A stretch of DNA of 64,000 nucleotides from Aliitabrizicola sp031408575 (GCA_031408575.1 JANNWS010000090.1:1-64000), one strand, 5' to 3'; positions 53,433 through 62,139 are shown, counted from the stretch's first letter. Notes: generated by a model from the letters alone, not told the origin. Translations and numbers: made by a program.

Positions 53433-54263
53433 TCAAAGCCCATAGAACGCAGCCGCCGCGCCGCCAAAAACGCGCGCTTTTTCCTGATCCGCCAGATGCG
53501 CCGTCAAGGTCTTGGCGGCAGCCAGCCAATCGTCATAACTGGCCGCTAGCCGGCAAACCGGCCAATCCGACCCCCACATCACCCGCTCCGGCCCGAACAC
53601 CGCCAGCACATGATCGACATAGGGCTTCAGATCGTCCGTGGTCCATCCCGGTGCAGCCTCGGTCACCAGCGCCGAGAATTTGCAGTATGCGCCCGTCTGG
53701 TCCGCCAGCCGTGCCATTCCGTCGGCCCAATGGGCGAAGCTGTCAGAGGAATGCGCCCGGATCTGCGGCTTCATGCAATGGTCGATCACCACCCGCATAT
53801 CCGGATAGCGCTTCAACAGCGTCAGGAAATGCGCCAGATGGCGCGGAAACCCCAGCGCGTCAAAGGTCAGTCCTTCGTCGATCACCGCGTGGTAGCCCCA
53901 TTGAACATCCTCGCGCAGCATCCAGGCGTCATCGGCAATATCCTGAATCATCGGGCGTACACCCTTGAACGCCGGGTGCCGGGCCAGACGGGCCAGTTCC
54001 GCACGGTCCGACCGATTTTCGAAGTCCACCCAGCCGACTACCCCCGCCACGAAAGGCACGGCATCGGCAATGCCCAGCATATACTCGGTTTCCGAAATGC
54101 TGGGGGCCGCCTGCACCAGCACGGTCTGTGCGACCCCGTGTTGCGCCAGATGCGGCGCAAGATCGGCCGGTCCATAGCGGCGCGACAGCACAGGATCGGC
54201 GGGCGGCATCCAGCCGTAATCGCCGCGCGCGGGGTTCCAGAAATGCTGATGCGCGTCGATCAT
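53433..54263 (-). CDS. Amidohydrolase-family sugar lactonase (L-fuconolactonase-like)
   Basis: 276 residues of the amidohydrolase_2 superfamily: metal motif MIDAHQHFWNP, VIDHCMKP near residue 155 and WGSDWPVCRL with the late Asp. Close relatives hydrolyse sugar lactones (L-fucono- or L-rhamnono-lactone). Start taken at ATG 54263, which gives the typical MIDAHQHFW opening; the ATG at 54284 would overlap the upstream gene by 20 bases. It follows the aldo/keto reductase gene directly, so oxidation and ring opening are coupled. Confidence 0.82.
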   Translation of the reverse strand: MIDAHQHFWNPARGDYGWMPPADPVLSRRYGPADLAPHLAQHGVAQTVLVQAAPSISETEYMLGIADAVPFVAGVVGWVDFENRSDRAELARLARHPAFKGVRPMIQDIADDAWMLREDVQWGYHAVIDEGLTFDALGFPRHLAHFLTLLKRYPDMRVVIDHCMKPQIRAHSSDSFAHWADGMARLADQTGAYCKFSALVTEAAPGWTTDDLKPYVDHVLAVFGPERVMWGSDWPVCRLAASYDDWLAAAKTLTAHLADQEKARVFGGAAAAFYGL

Positions 54264-54264
54264 C

Positions 54265-55299
54265 CTACACACCGACCGGCGCATCGGCGTGCATCAGCCC
54301 CGCCGCTTTCAGATCGGCCCAAAGCGCGTCCGGGATCACCGCCGATGCCGCCGCGATGTTGCTGGCCATTTCCGCAACCCCCTGACCCCCCGGAATGACC
54401 GACACCACCACCGGGTGCCGCAGCGCGAACTGGAACGCGGCATCGACAAGGCGCACCCCGTATGTCGCGCAGACGGCCTGTATGCGCCCCGCCCGGTCCA
54501 GCACCTCTTGCGGGGCAGCATCGTAGAACCACTTCGCGCCGGGGCGCGGACCGGTGGCCAGGATGCCGGAGTTATAGGCACCGCCCATCACAAGGCCGAT
54601 GCCGCGCCCGCCAGCCAGCGGCAGGTACTCGGTCAGCGCCTGATGCTCCAGTAGGGTATAACGCCCGGCGAGCAGGAAGATGTCGAAATCTCCGCGCTCG
54701 GTCAGCGTCTTGCAGGGCTGCCATTCGTTCACCCCCGCGCCGAATGCCCGGATCACGCCTTCGTCGCGCAGCCGCAGCAGGGCGTGGTAGCCACCCGACA
54801 TGAATTCGTCGATCCGCAGGTCCATTGCCGCCTGGGATTTGTGGGTGAAGATGTCCAGATCATGGGCAAACAGAATGTCGATCCGGTCCACACCCAGCCG
54901 CTCAAGGCTGGCCTCGAACGACCGCATCACGCCGTCATAGCCGTAATCGAACACTTCCTTGCGGGCCGGCACGTCAAAAAACTTGCCGATCCCATCCTGC
55001 GTTTCTCCGCTGCGGCAGGGGCGCAAAACGCGGCCCACCTTGCTGGACAACACATAGCTGTCGCGTGGTTTGCCGCGCAGAAAGCGATTGAGCCGTGTCT
55101 CTGACAGCCCGAAGCCATAGAGAGGTGCGGTATCAAAATATCGCACCCCGGCGGCCCATGCGGCGGCAAGGATCGCGTCGCACTCGTCGTCCGGAACCGC
55201 GCGGAAGAGGTTGCCCAGGGGCGCAGTCCCGAACCCCAGTTCGGTAAACGTAAGCCCGCCATTTTGCATGCGGTCCCAATGGCGGGTCTGGAGGGGCAT
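54265..55299 (-). CDS. Aldo/keto reductase (L-fucose dehydrogenase-like)
   Basis: 344 residues. Catalytic Asp and Tyr in YFDTAPLYGFG, Lys in VLSSKVGR, His in ILFAHDLDIF. It belongs with the D-threo-aldose 1-dehydrogenase/pyridoxal 4-dehydrogenase group, which oxidises L-fucose and related sugars at C1. AGAAAGG precedes the ATG. First gene of the minus-strand pair with the lactonase. GntR site 2 is about 235 bases upstream. Confidence 0.85.
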   Translation of the reverse strand: MPLQTRHWDRMQNGGLTFTELGFGTAPLGNLFRAVPDDECDAILAAAWAAGVRYFDTAPLYGFGLSETRLNRFLRGKPRDSYVLSSKVGRVLRPCRSGETQDGIGKFFDVPARKEVFDYGYDGVMRSFEASLERLGVDRIDILFAHDLDIFTHKSQAAMDLRIDEFMSGGYHALLRLRDEGVIRAFGAGVNEWQPCKTLTERGDFDIFLLAGRYTLLEHQALTEYLPLAGGRGIGLVMGGAYNSGILATGPRPGAKWFYDAAPQEVLDRAGRIQAVCATYGVRLVDAAFQFALRHPVVVSVIPGGQGVAEMASNIAAASAVIPDALWADLKAAGLMHADAPVGV

Positions 55300-55532
55300 C
55301 AGAAAACCTTTCTCTCGTCAGTCGGCCACATGAACAGCACACGTTACTACGGATCAGGATCAGCCCCAAACGCAGGAAAGCTGCCAATCGCACATGCGCC
55401 GATAAACCGATGGGTCTGGTTGGCGAAGCCATTACCCGGCACGGCAGGCCGCACCAGCGCTCGCCCGAAGTGATACCGGACGGCCGGGAAAATGTCGTGC
55501 GACACGGCGTACAAAAGATCGTCCTGTATCAT

Positions 55533-55548
55533 CATACTAACATGTTAG
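55533..55548. promoter_or_regulatory. GntR operator site 2
   Basis: CATACTAACATGTTAG holds the perfect 12-base palindrome CTAACATGTTAG (55537-55548) and, read on the minus strand, ACATGTTAGTATG, the core also found at 52546 and 55830. It faces the aldo/keto reductase gene. Confidence 0.7.
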
Positions 55549-55827
55549 CTTGTGGCGTCCCCTCTGGAAAGAGACTTTCCCACAGCGCTGGCCAAGGCCA
55601 GACGGGCCTCATCCCGAACGTCGCGCAACAGCAAGCGGGGCAGGTGTCGTCAGTTCGAACCGATGAGGGCAAGCTCGACCCAGACGCGCCTCGTCCTCGG
55701 GAACGCCGGAATTGGTCCTACCCAGCGCAATTTCGCCAATCTGTTGCCGGTCGGCGTCAGCGGGCGATCCCGCGTCCGGCGCGCAGATAAACACTTCCAA
55801 AAGGTTGGCACGCCACGCCAAGACCTC

Positions 55828-55846
55828 TGACATGTTAGTATGGTCA
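55828..55846. promoter_or_regulatory. GntR operator site 3
   Basis: TGACATGTTAGTATGGTCA, an imperfect 19-base dyad with the shared core ACATGTTAGTATG at 55830-55842. It lies 65-83 bases before the ATPase remnant and so in front of the esterase-fucU-kinase run. Confidence 0.7.
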
Positions 55847-55910
55847 GAAGGTGGACAGCCGGCTTTGGCTGCGATACGCATGATGGCAAGCGACAATCCA
55901 CGGGAATGCG

Positions 55911-56276
55911 ATGGCCGAAGTCACGATCCGCGATCTGCCCAAGTCCTGTTGTGCTTGCAGGCGTTCCTATTGCGGTCGCAAATCGGCAAATCGGCGTGCT
56001 GGCAGGGCGATCTGGCTGCAGGGTGGCCCGCGCATGATCGTTGGCAGCCGCCCCCGACATCAGGGCCCGACCGATGCAGGCGACTGCCCGGCACCTGTCG
56101 TAGAGGTGGAACCGACGGCACAGGAAACCCCTGTCATGCGTTGGATCGGTTCGCGTGACCTGACGTCGGCGTTCCGCGAACGTCACGCTTTCAACCCCGC
56201 TGAGGCAGCGCATCCAGACCGGCGTTTCGACCTTATCCATATTCCTGACGCGGCAACGGGGGACAGAGCCGGATGA
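55911..56276 (+). pseudogene. Remnant of sugar ABC transporter ATP-binding gene (UgpC/MsmX type)
   Basis: A 121-residue open frame. It starts MAEVTIRDLPKS, like the first residues of UgpC-type ATPases, then runs through about 30 residues without match. It ends in a TOBE-like C-terminus with IVGSRPRHQGPTD, VVEVEPTAQET, AFRERHAF and DAATGDRAG. Walker A, signature and Walker B are all missing (a complete protein is about 350 residues; compare aglK). So most of the ATPase domain was deleted but the frame stayed open to the end. Its stop overlaps the ATG of the esterase gene, a link inherited from an intact operon. Confidence 0.72.
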
Positions 56277-56914
56277 CACGCACCCTTTTGTGCTATGGTG
56301 ACAGCAACACGCATGGCACCATGCCGATGACATCGCTTGATGACACCGGCCGATACGACTGGACCATCCGCTGGACCGAGCAACTGGCGGCGGCCTTGCC
56401 GGGTTGGCGCGTGATCGAGGAAGGCCTGCCGGGTCGCACCACCGTGCATGATGACCCCATCGAGGGCGCGCATCGCAACGGGCTGTCGGTGCTGCCAGCC
56501 ATTCTGGAAAGCCATCAGCCGATCGACGTGGTCATAATGATGCTTGGAACAAATGACCTGAAGGAACGCTTTTCGGTCAACGCGATGGATATATCCCTGT
56601 CATTGGAACGGCTGGTGCAGGTGATCCGCGCCTCTGGAACCGGCCCGGCGCAAACCGCCCCCGGCGTGATCCTGGTGGCCCCGCGGCCGATCCTTGAAGT
56701 TGACGATCTTGGCGCGATCTTTCGCGGAGGCGAGCCGATCTCGTACGAACTGGGCGCGCGCATCGCAAATGTCGCGGCCCGCCTCGGAGTGCCATTCATT
56801 GATGCAGGCGCGCTGATCGCCGTGTCCGAACTTGACGGCATCCACTATGACATACCGGCGCAAACTGCGCTTGCAACGGCTTTTGCCGAGGCCGTCCAAA
56901 CCCATTTCGACTGA
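56273..56914 (+). CDS. SGNH/GDSL hydrolase (arylesterase-like)
   Basis: 213 residues. Nucleophile Ser in LLCYGDSNTHG (GDSN block I), block III GTNDLKERF, and the Asp-His pair in ELDGIHYD. Cytoplasmic, no signal peptide. Such arylesterase-like proteins often deacylate small esters or sugar acetates. It follows the transporter remnant with a four-base overlap and is 19 bases from fucU, so it belongs to the sugar region. It may remove acetyl groups from the sugar; that is a guess. Confidence 0.84.
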   Translation: MTRTLLCYGDSNTHGTMPMTSLDDTGRYDWTIRWTEQLAAALPGWRVIEEGLPGRTTVHDDPIEGAHRNGLSVLPAILESHQPIDVVIMMLGTNDLKERFSVNAMDISLSLERLVQVIRASGTGPAQTAPGVILVAPRPILEVDDLGAIFRGGEPISYELGARIANVAARLGVPFIDAGALIAVSELDGIHYDIPAQTALATAFAEAVQTHFD

Positions 56915-56933
56915 TCTGACAAGAGAGGATGCC

Positions 56934-57386
56934 ATGCTCAAAGGGCTTGACCACCGTCTGACTGCCGACGTGTTGCACTGTCTGCGAGCGATGGGCCACG
57001 GCGACACTCTGGTGATCGCGGATACCAACTTTCCCGCCGACAGCATTGCGCGGCAAACAACGCTGGGATCGCTGTTGCGGATGGACAACCTGACCTGCGG
57101 GCAGGCCGCGCAGGCGGTGCTGTCGGTCATGCCACTGGATACCTTCGTGGATGATTTCGCGGGCCGGATGGAAGTTGTGGGCGACGCCGCCCAAATTCCC
57201 GCCGTTCAGGTCGAAGTGCAGGCCCAGATCGACCACGCCGAAGGCCGCCCGCGCCGGATGCTCGGGATCGAGCGTTTTGCCTTTTATGAACAGGCTAAAC
57301 AGGCCTATGCGGTGATTCAGACGGGCGAGCGGCGGTTTTACGGCTGTTTCATCTTTCGCAAGGGCGTGATCCCTCCAGACGCATGA
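56934..57386 (+). CDS. fucU: RbsD/FucU family sugar mutarotase
   Basis: 150 residues, the RbsD/FucU fold: MLKGLDHRLTADVLHCLRAMGHGDTLVIADTNFP contains the catalytic His region, and ERFAFYEQAKQAYAVIQTGERR the second binding segment. FucU interconverts alpha- and beta-L-fucose, which fits the proposed L-fucose-type route. AGAGAGGA precedes the ATG and its stop overlaps the kinase ATG. Confidence 0.86.
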   Translation: MLKGLDHRLTADVLHCLRAMGHGDTLVIADTNFPADSIARQTTLGSLLRMDNLTCGQAAQAVLSVMPLDTFVDDFAGRMEVVGDAAQIPAVQVEVQAQIDHAEGRPRRMLGIERFAFYEQAKQAYAVIQTGERRFYGCFIFRKGVIPPDA

Positions 57387-58309
57387 CCCAAGGCCGGGTC
57401 GTCGTATTGGGTGTCTTTGTCGCTGATACCGCCTACCGCGCGGACCGCCAGCCAAAGCTGGGAGAAACAATTTTGGGCCGGTCTTTTGCCCTTGGGCCGG
57501 GCGGAAAAGGGTCCAATCAGGCGGTTGCAGCAGCCATGGCCGGGGCCGAGACACATATTATAACGCGACTTGCGCGCGATCCGTTCGGCGACATGGCGCT
57601 GGCCACATGGGCGACGGCGGGGGTGATCCCGGCGGTCACGATGGTGGATCAGGGCTACACCGGGGCCGCCTATATCTTTGTCGAAGCGGTTACGGGTAAC
57701 AATGCGATCATCGTCTGCCCCGGCGTGGCGGGCGACATCTCGGTTGCCGATATCGACGCGCGGGCAGATCTGATCGGCGGCGCCGCTGTGTTCGTGACGC
57801 AATTGGAGCAACCGATTGCTGCGGCGCAGCGAGCCTTGCAGATCGCGAGGGCAGGGGGGGCGGTCACGATTTTGAACCCGGCACCCGCCGCAGCCTTGCC
57901 GGATGGCATACTGGCGCTGTGCGATTACGTCACGCCGAACGAATCCGAGGCCGAGGCGCTGACCGGGCTGCCGGTGGCAACGCCGGAACAGGCATTTGCG
58001 GCGGCGCAAGCGTTGCGCGCCATGGGGGCCGGCGCCGCCATCATCACATTGGGCGCGCAAGGGGCGCTGTTCCATGACGGGGTGATGACGGTGCATGTGC
58101 CGGTATTCAACGCCGGTCCGGTGTTTGAGACGACCGGCGCCGGTGACGCGTTCAGCGGCGGCTTCGCGGCGGCTCTGGCGCGCGGCCTGACGCCGGTCGA
58201 TGCCGTGCGCTATGGTGCGGCCACGGCCGGCATTTCGGTGACACGGGCAGGAACCGCACCGTCAATGCCCGCGCGGTCCGAAATCGAGGCTTTGCTGGCG
58301 CGGGGGTGA
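57383..58309 (+). CDS. rbsK: Ribokinase (PfkB family)
   Basis: 308 residues. Substrate signature GPGGKGSNQAVAAAMAGA (about residue 38) and catalytic DTTGAGDAFSGG-type motif TTGAGDAFSGGF (about 250) are present, as in ribokinase. Overlap with fucU (ATGA). It may use ribose or a related pentose; its link to the fucose genes is by operon position only, since the non-phosphorylating route needs no kinase. Confidence 0.85.
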   Translation: MTQGRVVVLGVFVADTAYRADRQPKLGETILGRSFALGPGGKGSNQAVAAAMAGAETHIITRLARDPFGDMALATWATAGVIPAVTMVDQGYTGAAYIFVEAVTGNNAIIVCPGVAGDISVADIDARADLIGGAAVFVTQLEQPIAAAQRALQIARAGGAVTILNPAPAAALPDGILALCDYVTPNESEAEALTGLPVATPEQAFAAAQALRAMGAGAAIITLGAQGALFHDGVMTVHVPVFNAGPVFETTGAGDAFSGGFAAALARGLTPVDAVRYGAATAGISVTRAGTAPSMPARSEIEALLARG

Positions 58310-58378
58310 GTGTATTGCAGGCGAAGGGTGATACATCTGATTGAAAGGCATCAGCCCCAGAAACTCGTCTATTTAAGT

Positions 58379-58401
58379 CCGATAATCGGTATTATGTAAT
58401 A
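58379..58401. promoter_or_regulatory. Dyads upstream of rpe
   Basis: CCGATAATCGG (58379-58389) is a perfect palindrome, followed by TATTATGTAATA (58390-58401), another, then GGTTAACC further on at about 58411. This AT-rich 185-base gap is probably the rpe promoter region; no regulator is known for it. No gene is seen in the gap. Confidence 0.35.
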
Positions 58402-58495
58402 TATGCCTGTGGGTTAACCGATAAATCCTTGGCCTTTCAGCGTGTATCCGGTTAGCAAACGGAACTCGCCTGCCTTTCAAACCGGACAAAACCGC

Positions 58496-59185
58496 ATGAT
58501 ACCGCACAGCCCCATTCTGATCGCCCCGTCTATCCTGGCCGCCGACTTTGCAAATTTCGGAGCAGAATGCGTTGCATTGGAAGCAGCCGGAGCGGACTGG
58601 ATACATGTCGATGTTATGGACGGGCATTTCGTGCCGAACATAACTTTTGGTCCGCCGATGTGTGCTGCCCTGCGACCCCACATCAAAGGCGTGATGGACG
58701 TGCATCTGATGATCGCCCCCGCCGACCCCTTCATCGAGGCGTTCGCGAATGCCGGTGCCGACCATATTACCGTGCATCCCGAATCCGGGCCGCACATTCA
58801 CCGCACGCTGCAAACCATTCGTGCGCTTGGAAAAAAGGCTGGTCTTGCGATAAATCCCGGTTCCGGTATCGACGCTGTGGAGTATCTGCTCGACAGTATT
58901 GATATTCTATGTGTGATGACTGTGGACCCCGGCTTTGGCGGACAAAGTTTTATCGCTTCGCAATACGAAAAGGTGCGCCGCCTGCGCGCGATGATTGGTG
59001 CACGGCCCATTCTGATCCAGATCGACGGCGGCGTGACGGTTGACACCGCGCCACGGGTTGTCGCGGTCGGCGCCGATGTTCTGGTGGCGGGATCAGCCGT
59101 GTTCAAAGGCGGATCGATCGCAAATTCAGAGCCTTACAGCAAGAACATCGCGGCCCTGCGCGCAGCGGCCCAGACCGGGCTATAG
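58496..59185 (+). CDS. rpe: Ribulose-phosphate 3-epimerase
   Basis: 229 residues, full length TIM barrel: IAPSILAADFANFG, HVDVMDGHFVPNITFGP with metal ligands, DVHLMIA, MTVDPGFGGQSFI and IQIDGGV. It interconverts ribulose 5-phosphate and xylulose 5-phosphate in the pentose phosphate (and Calvin) cycle. Start ATG 58496 is picked for the family N-terminus, although the ribosome site is weak. Confidence 0.94.
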   Translation: MIPHSPILIAPSILAADFANFGAECVALEAAGADWIHVDVMDGHFVPNITFGPPMCAALRPHIKGVMDVHLMIAPADPFIEAFANAGADHITVHPESGPHIHRTLQTIRALGKKAGLAINPGSGIDAVEYLLDSIDILCVMTVDPGFGGQSFIASQYEKVRRLRAMIGARPILIQIDGGVTVDTAPRVVAVGADVLVAGSAVFKGGSIANSEPYSKNIAALRAAAQTGL

Positions 59186-59257
59186 CATTCCGCCCTTACC
59201 AAATCACCGGACAAGGACTATGGTCTGTCGGTGACACGCCCCGCTATGGAGGTGCAG

Positions 59258-60154
59258 ATGACCACCACCTCAAGGCTTACGACATCCGTACAACCGCCTG
59301 CGATACAGGCATTTTTTGATGAGGCGACAAATACCGTCTCTTATGTCGTTAAGGACGCGGCCAGCCCCGCCTGTGCCATCATCGACTCGGTTCTTGACTT
59401 CGATTACGCGTCGGGCCGCACCGATACCCGCTCGGCCGACGCGGTAGCGGTCTATGTGCAGGCCAAGGGCCTTGCGGTCGCCTGGATCCTTGAAACCCAC
59501 GTCCATGCCGATCATCTCAGCGCCGCCCCCTATCTGCAAGACCGGCTCGGCGGCAAGATCGGGATCGGCGAGAAGATCACCGTCGTGCAAGACACCTTCG
59601 GCAAGGTGTTCAATGAAGGCACCGAGTTTCAGCGCGACGGCTCGCAATTCGACGCGCTGTTCAAGGATGGCGATACCTTCACCATCGGCGCGTTGACCGC
59701 CCATGTGATGCACACCCCCGGCCACACGCCGGCTTGTCTGACCTATGTTATTGAAGATGCAGCCTTTGTTGGGGATACGATGTTCATGCCCGACTACGGC
59801 ACGGCGCGCTGCGACTTTCCGGGCGGATCGCCCGAGGCGCTTTACGGCTCCATCCAGAAAATCCTTGCCCTGCCCGACCAAACGCGGGTTTTCGTCTGCC
59901 ATGACTACAAGGCACCGGGCCGCGATGCTTTCGCCTGGGAAACCACCGTGGGCCAACAGAAGGCGCTGAACGTGCATATCGGCGCCGGACGCGACCGCGA
60001 CAGTTTCGTTGCCATGCGAACGGCGCGCGATGCCACATTGGGGATGCCAAAGCTGATTATCCCGTCGCTGCAAGTAAACATGCGGGCCGGTCAGATGCCG
60101 CCATCCGATGCCAGCGGCCGGGTCTTTCTGAAAGTCCCGGTGAACGGGCTTTGA
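59258..60154 (+). CDS. MBL-fold persulfide dioxygenase-like protein (Blh/ETHE1-like)
   Basis: 298 residues. Metal motif THVHADHLSAAP (about residue 81), HTPGHTPACLTY, FVGDTMFMPDYG and VCHDYK supply the His and Asp ligands. ETHE1/Blh-type enzymes oxidise glutathione persulfide, and in rhizobia and Rhodobacter relatives are under a BigR-type sulfide sensor. No sensor gene is adjacent. Start ATG 59258 follows GGAGG at five bases; ATG 59246 is not better. Confidence 0.84.
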   Translation: MTTTSRLTTSVQPPAIQAFFDEATNTVSYVVKDAASPACAIIDSVLDFDYASGRTDTRSADAVAVYVQAKGLAVAWILETHVHADHLSAAPYLQDRLGGKIGIGEKITVVQDTFGKVFNEGTEFQRDGSQFDALFKDGDTFTIGALTAHVMHTPGHTPACLTYVIEDAAFVGDTMFMPDYGTARCDFPGGSPEALYGSIQKILALPDQTRVFVCHDYKAPGRDAFAWETTVGQQKALNVHIGAGRDRDSFVAMRTARDATLGMPKLIIPSLQVNMRAGQMPPSDASGRVFLKVPVNGL

Positions 60155-60254
60155 ACATCGGAGGCGCACAGCAGAAAGACTTTTATATAAATAGCTTACA
60201 CGATGATATTCGTGTTATCGGCCGTCATCACCCCCGGTTTCATGACGCAAAAGA

Positions 60255-60283
60255 AAACGGTGCAGCCTTTGACTGCACCGTTT
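60255..60283. terminator. Terminator between MBL-fold gene and tsf
   Basis: Eleven-base-pair perfect stem AAACGGTGCAG/CTGCACCGTTT with a seven-base loop; TTTCAACTTT follows on the plus strand and TTTTCTTTTG on the minus strand, so it works in both directions and ends rpsB-tsf. Confidence 0.88.
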
Positions 60284-60337
60284 CAACTTTGGATCTCGTT
60301 GCAGGTCAGGCCAGTCAAGGCCTTGCCGTGCCCCGGA

Positions 60338-61231
60338 TCAGCCGGCAAGAGTCTTGGCAACCTCGGCTGCGAAATCCTCTTTCTCCTTTTCGATCCCATC
60401 GCCGACGGCCATGCGGACAAAACCCACAACCTCGACGCCCGCATCCTTTGCGGCCTGAGCCACTGTGATGTCGGGGTTCAGAACGAACTTCTGATTGAGA
60501 AGCGTGACTTCCTTGAAAAACTTGTCCATACGGCCAACGATCATCTTCTCGATCACTGACTCGGGCTTGGGTTTGGGTGACGCTGCGTTTTCTTCCATTG
60601 CCGTCTGAAGCTGAACGGCACGCTCACGCTCGACCACGGCGGGGTCAAGATCCTGCTCGCTGAGCGAAGCCGGATTGGTCGCCGCAACATGCATGGCGAT
60701 CTGTTTCGCAATGCCGTTGTCGGTGCCTTTCACGGCCACCAATACGCCGATCCGACCCATGCCGTCGGCGGCTGCGTTGTGGACATAGGCCGCAACGAAA
60801 TCACCTTCCAGCGTCGCCATTCGGCGCAGGGTCATGTTCTCACCGATGCGCGCGATAGCCTCGTTCAGCACGGTATCCACGGTCTTGTCACCCAGATGCG
60901 ATGCCTTCAACGCGTCAACATCCGCGACCGACAGGGCCGCCTTGGTAAAACCCGCGACCAACGCCTGAAACTCGGCGTTCTTTGCAACGAAGTCGGTCTC
61001 CGAATTCACTTCGACTGCAACACCCTTGCCGCCCGAAACGGCAACGCCGACAAGACCTTCAGCGGCTGTGCGCCCGGCTTTCTTGGCGGCTTTTGCAAGG
61101 CCCTTGGTGCGCAGCCAGTCGACTGCCGCTTCCATATCGCCATCGGTTTCAGTCAGGGCGCGCTTCGCGTCCATCATGCCTGCGCCCGTACCTTCGCGCA
61201 GTTCCTTCACCATCTGAGCGGTGATTGCCAT
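60338..61231 (-). CDS. tsf: Elongation factor Ts
   Basis: 297 residues. Nucleotide exchange factor for EF-Tu: N-terminal MAITAQMVKELREGTGAGMM-DAKRALTETDGD signature, core domain VNSETDFVAKNAEF and C-terminal module. AGGAGAG precedes the ATG. Second gene of rpsB-tsf on the minus strand, with a hairpin between them and a strong terminator after it. Confidence 0.96.
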   Translation of the reverse strand: MAITAQMVKELREGTGAGMMDAKRALTETDGDMEAAVDWLRTKGLAKAAKKAGRTAAEGLVGVAVSGGKGVAVEVNSETDFVAKNAEFQALVAGFTKAALSVADVDALKASHLGDKTVDTVLNEAIARIGENMTLRRMATLEGDFVAAYVHNAAADGMGRIGVLVAVKGTDNGIAKQIAMHVAATNPASLSEQDLDPAVVERERAVQLQTAMEENAASPKPKPESVIEKMIVGRMDKFFKEVTLLNQKFVLNPDITVAQAAKDAGVEVVGFVRMAVGDGIEKEKEDFAAEVAKTLAG

Positions 61232-61259
61232 TCAAGGCTCTCCTCATATCAATCAGTTT

Positions 61260-61284
61260 CCCGACGGGGCTTACCCCCGCCGGG
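61260..61284 (-). other. Hairpin between rpsB and tsf
   Basis: On the minus strand CCCGGCGGGG with CCCCGTCGGG forms a ten-base-pair stem including one G-U pair and a five-base loop, between the rpsB stop and tsf start. No T run follows, so it is more likely an mRNA processing or attenuation element that sets the S2 to EF-Ts ratio. Confidence 0.6.
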
Positions 61285-61305
61285 TAACGGGGATGCGACG
61301 GGGCC

Positions 61306-62064
61306 TCAGGCCTCGGCGACAGCCTCTTCCTCGGGGGCAACTTCCAGCGCGCCAAGGTCGATGCCTGCGGCACCCATCTGGGCCGACATGCCATCAAGGG
61401 CGGCACGGGCGATCAGGTCGCAGTAAAGCTGGATCGCGCGGGCGGCGTCGTCATTGCCGGGGATGATGTAGTCCACACCCTTAGGCGAGGTATTGGTATC
61501 AACCACGCCGATCACCGGGATGCCCAGCTTCTGCGCCTCGAGAATCGCAAGGCTTTCCTTGCCCACGTCGATAATGAAGATCAGGTCCGGGGTGCCGCCC
61601 ATCTCACGGATACCGCCCAGCGAGGCTTGCAGTTTGCCCTGCTCACGCTCCATGTTCAGGCGTTCTTTCTTGGTCATGCCTTCGGCACCATGCGTCATCA
61701 GCTCGTCCAGCTGCTTGAGGCGCTGGATCGACTGCGAGACGGTCTTCCAGTTGGTAAGCGTGCCACCCAGCCAGCGGTGGTTCATATAGAACTGCGCGCA
61801 TTTGTCGGCCGCGTCCGCGATCGGCTTTTGTGCCTGACGCTTGGTCCCGACGAACAGGATTCGACCACCCTTGGCAACCGTGTCGCGCACGACCGACAGT
61901 GCCGCGTCCAGCATGGGAACGGTCTGCGTCAGGTCGATGATGTGGATACCGTTCCGGTCGCCGTAGATGAACTCGCCCATCTTGGGGTTCCAGCGAGCCG
62001 TTTGGTGGCCGTAGTGAACGCCAGCTTCCAAAAGCTGACGCATGGAGAATTCGGGGAGCGCCAT
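61306..62064 (-). CDS. rpsB: 30S ribosomal protein S2
   Basis: 252 residues: MALPEFSMRQLLEAGVHYGHQ start, WNPKMGEFIYGDRNGIHIIDL, NHRWLGGTLTNWKT and IIDVGKESLAILEA, all S2. A C-terminal acidic tail (EVAPEEEAVAEA) is typical of alphaproteobacteria. Start ATG 62064 follows AAAGGA. First gene of the rpsB-tsf operon. Confidence 0.97.
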   Translation of the reverse strand: MALPEFSMRQLLEAGVHYGHQTARWNPKMGEFIYGDRNGIHIIDLTQTVPMLDAALSVVRDTVAKGGRILFVGTKRQAQKPIADAADKCAQFYMNHRWLGGTLTNWKTVSQSIQRLKQLDELMTHGAEGMTKKERLNMEREQGKLQASLGGIREMGGTPDLIFIIDVGKESLAILEAQKLGIPVIGVVDTNTSPKGVDYIIPGNDDAARAIQLYCDLIARAALDGMSAQMGAAGIDLGALEVAPEEEAVAEA

Positions 62065-62139
62065 GTCCAAAGTCCTTTCCGGTTTGCGCCTCGGCGGAAT
62101 GATTCATCTTGGACGTGATCCGAGACAACCGGTGGACCG

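Larger units (their letters stand above)
55300..55910. other. Gene-poor stretch with two GntR sites and decayed sequence
   Basis: About 600 bases between the reductase gene and the ATPase remnant. Open frames on both strands lack ribosome sites and family motifs. Together with the truncated ATPase gene that follows, it looks like the remains of a sugar ABC transporter operon that would have carried a binding protein and permeases. That origin is inferred; no binding protein or permease motif could be recognised with confidence. Confidence 0.45.
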
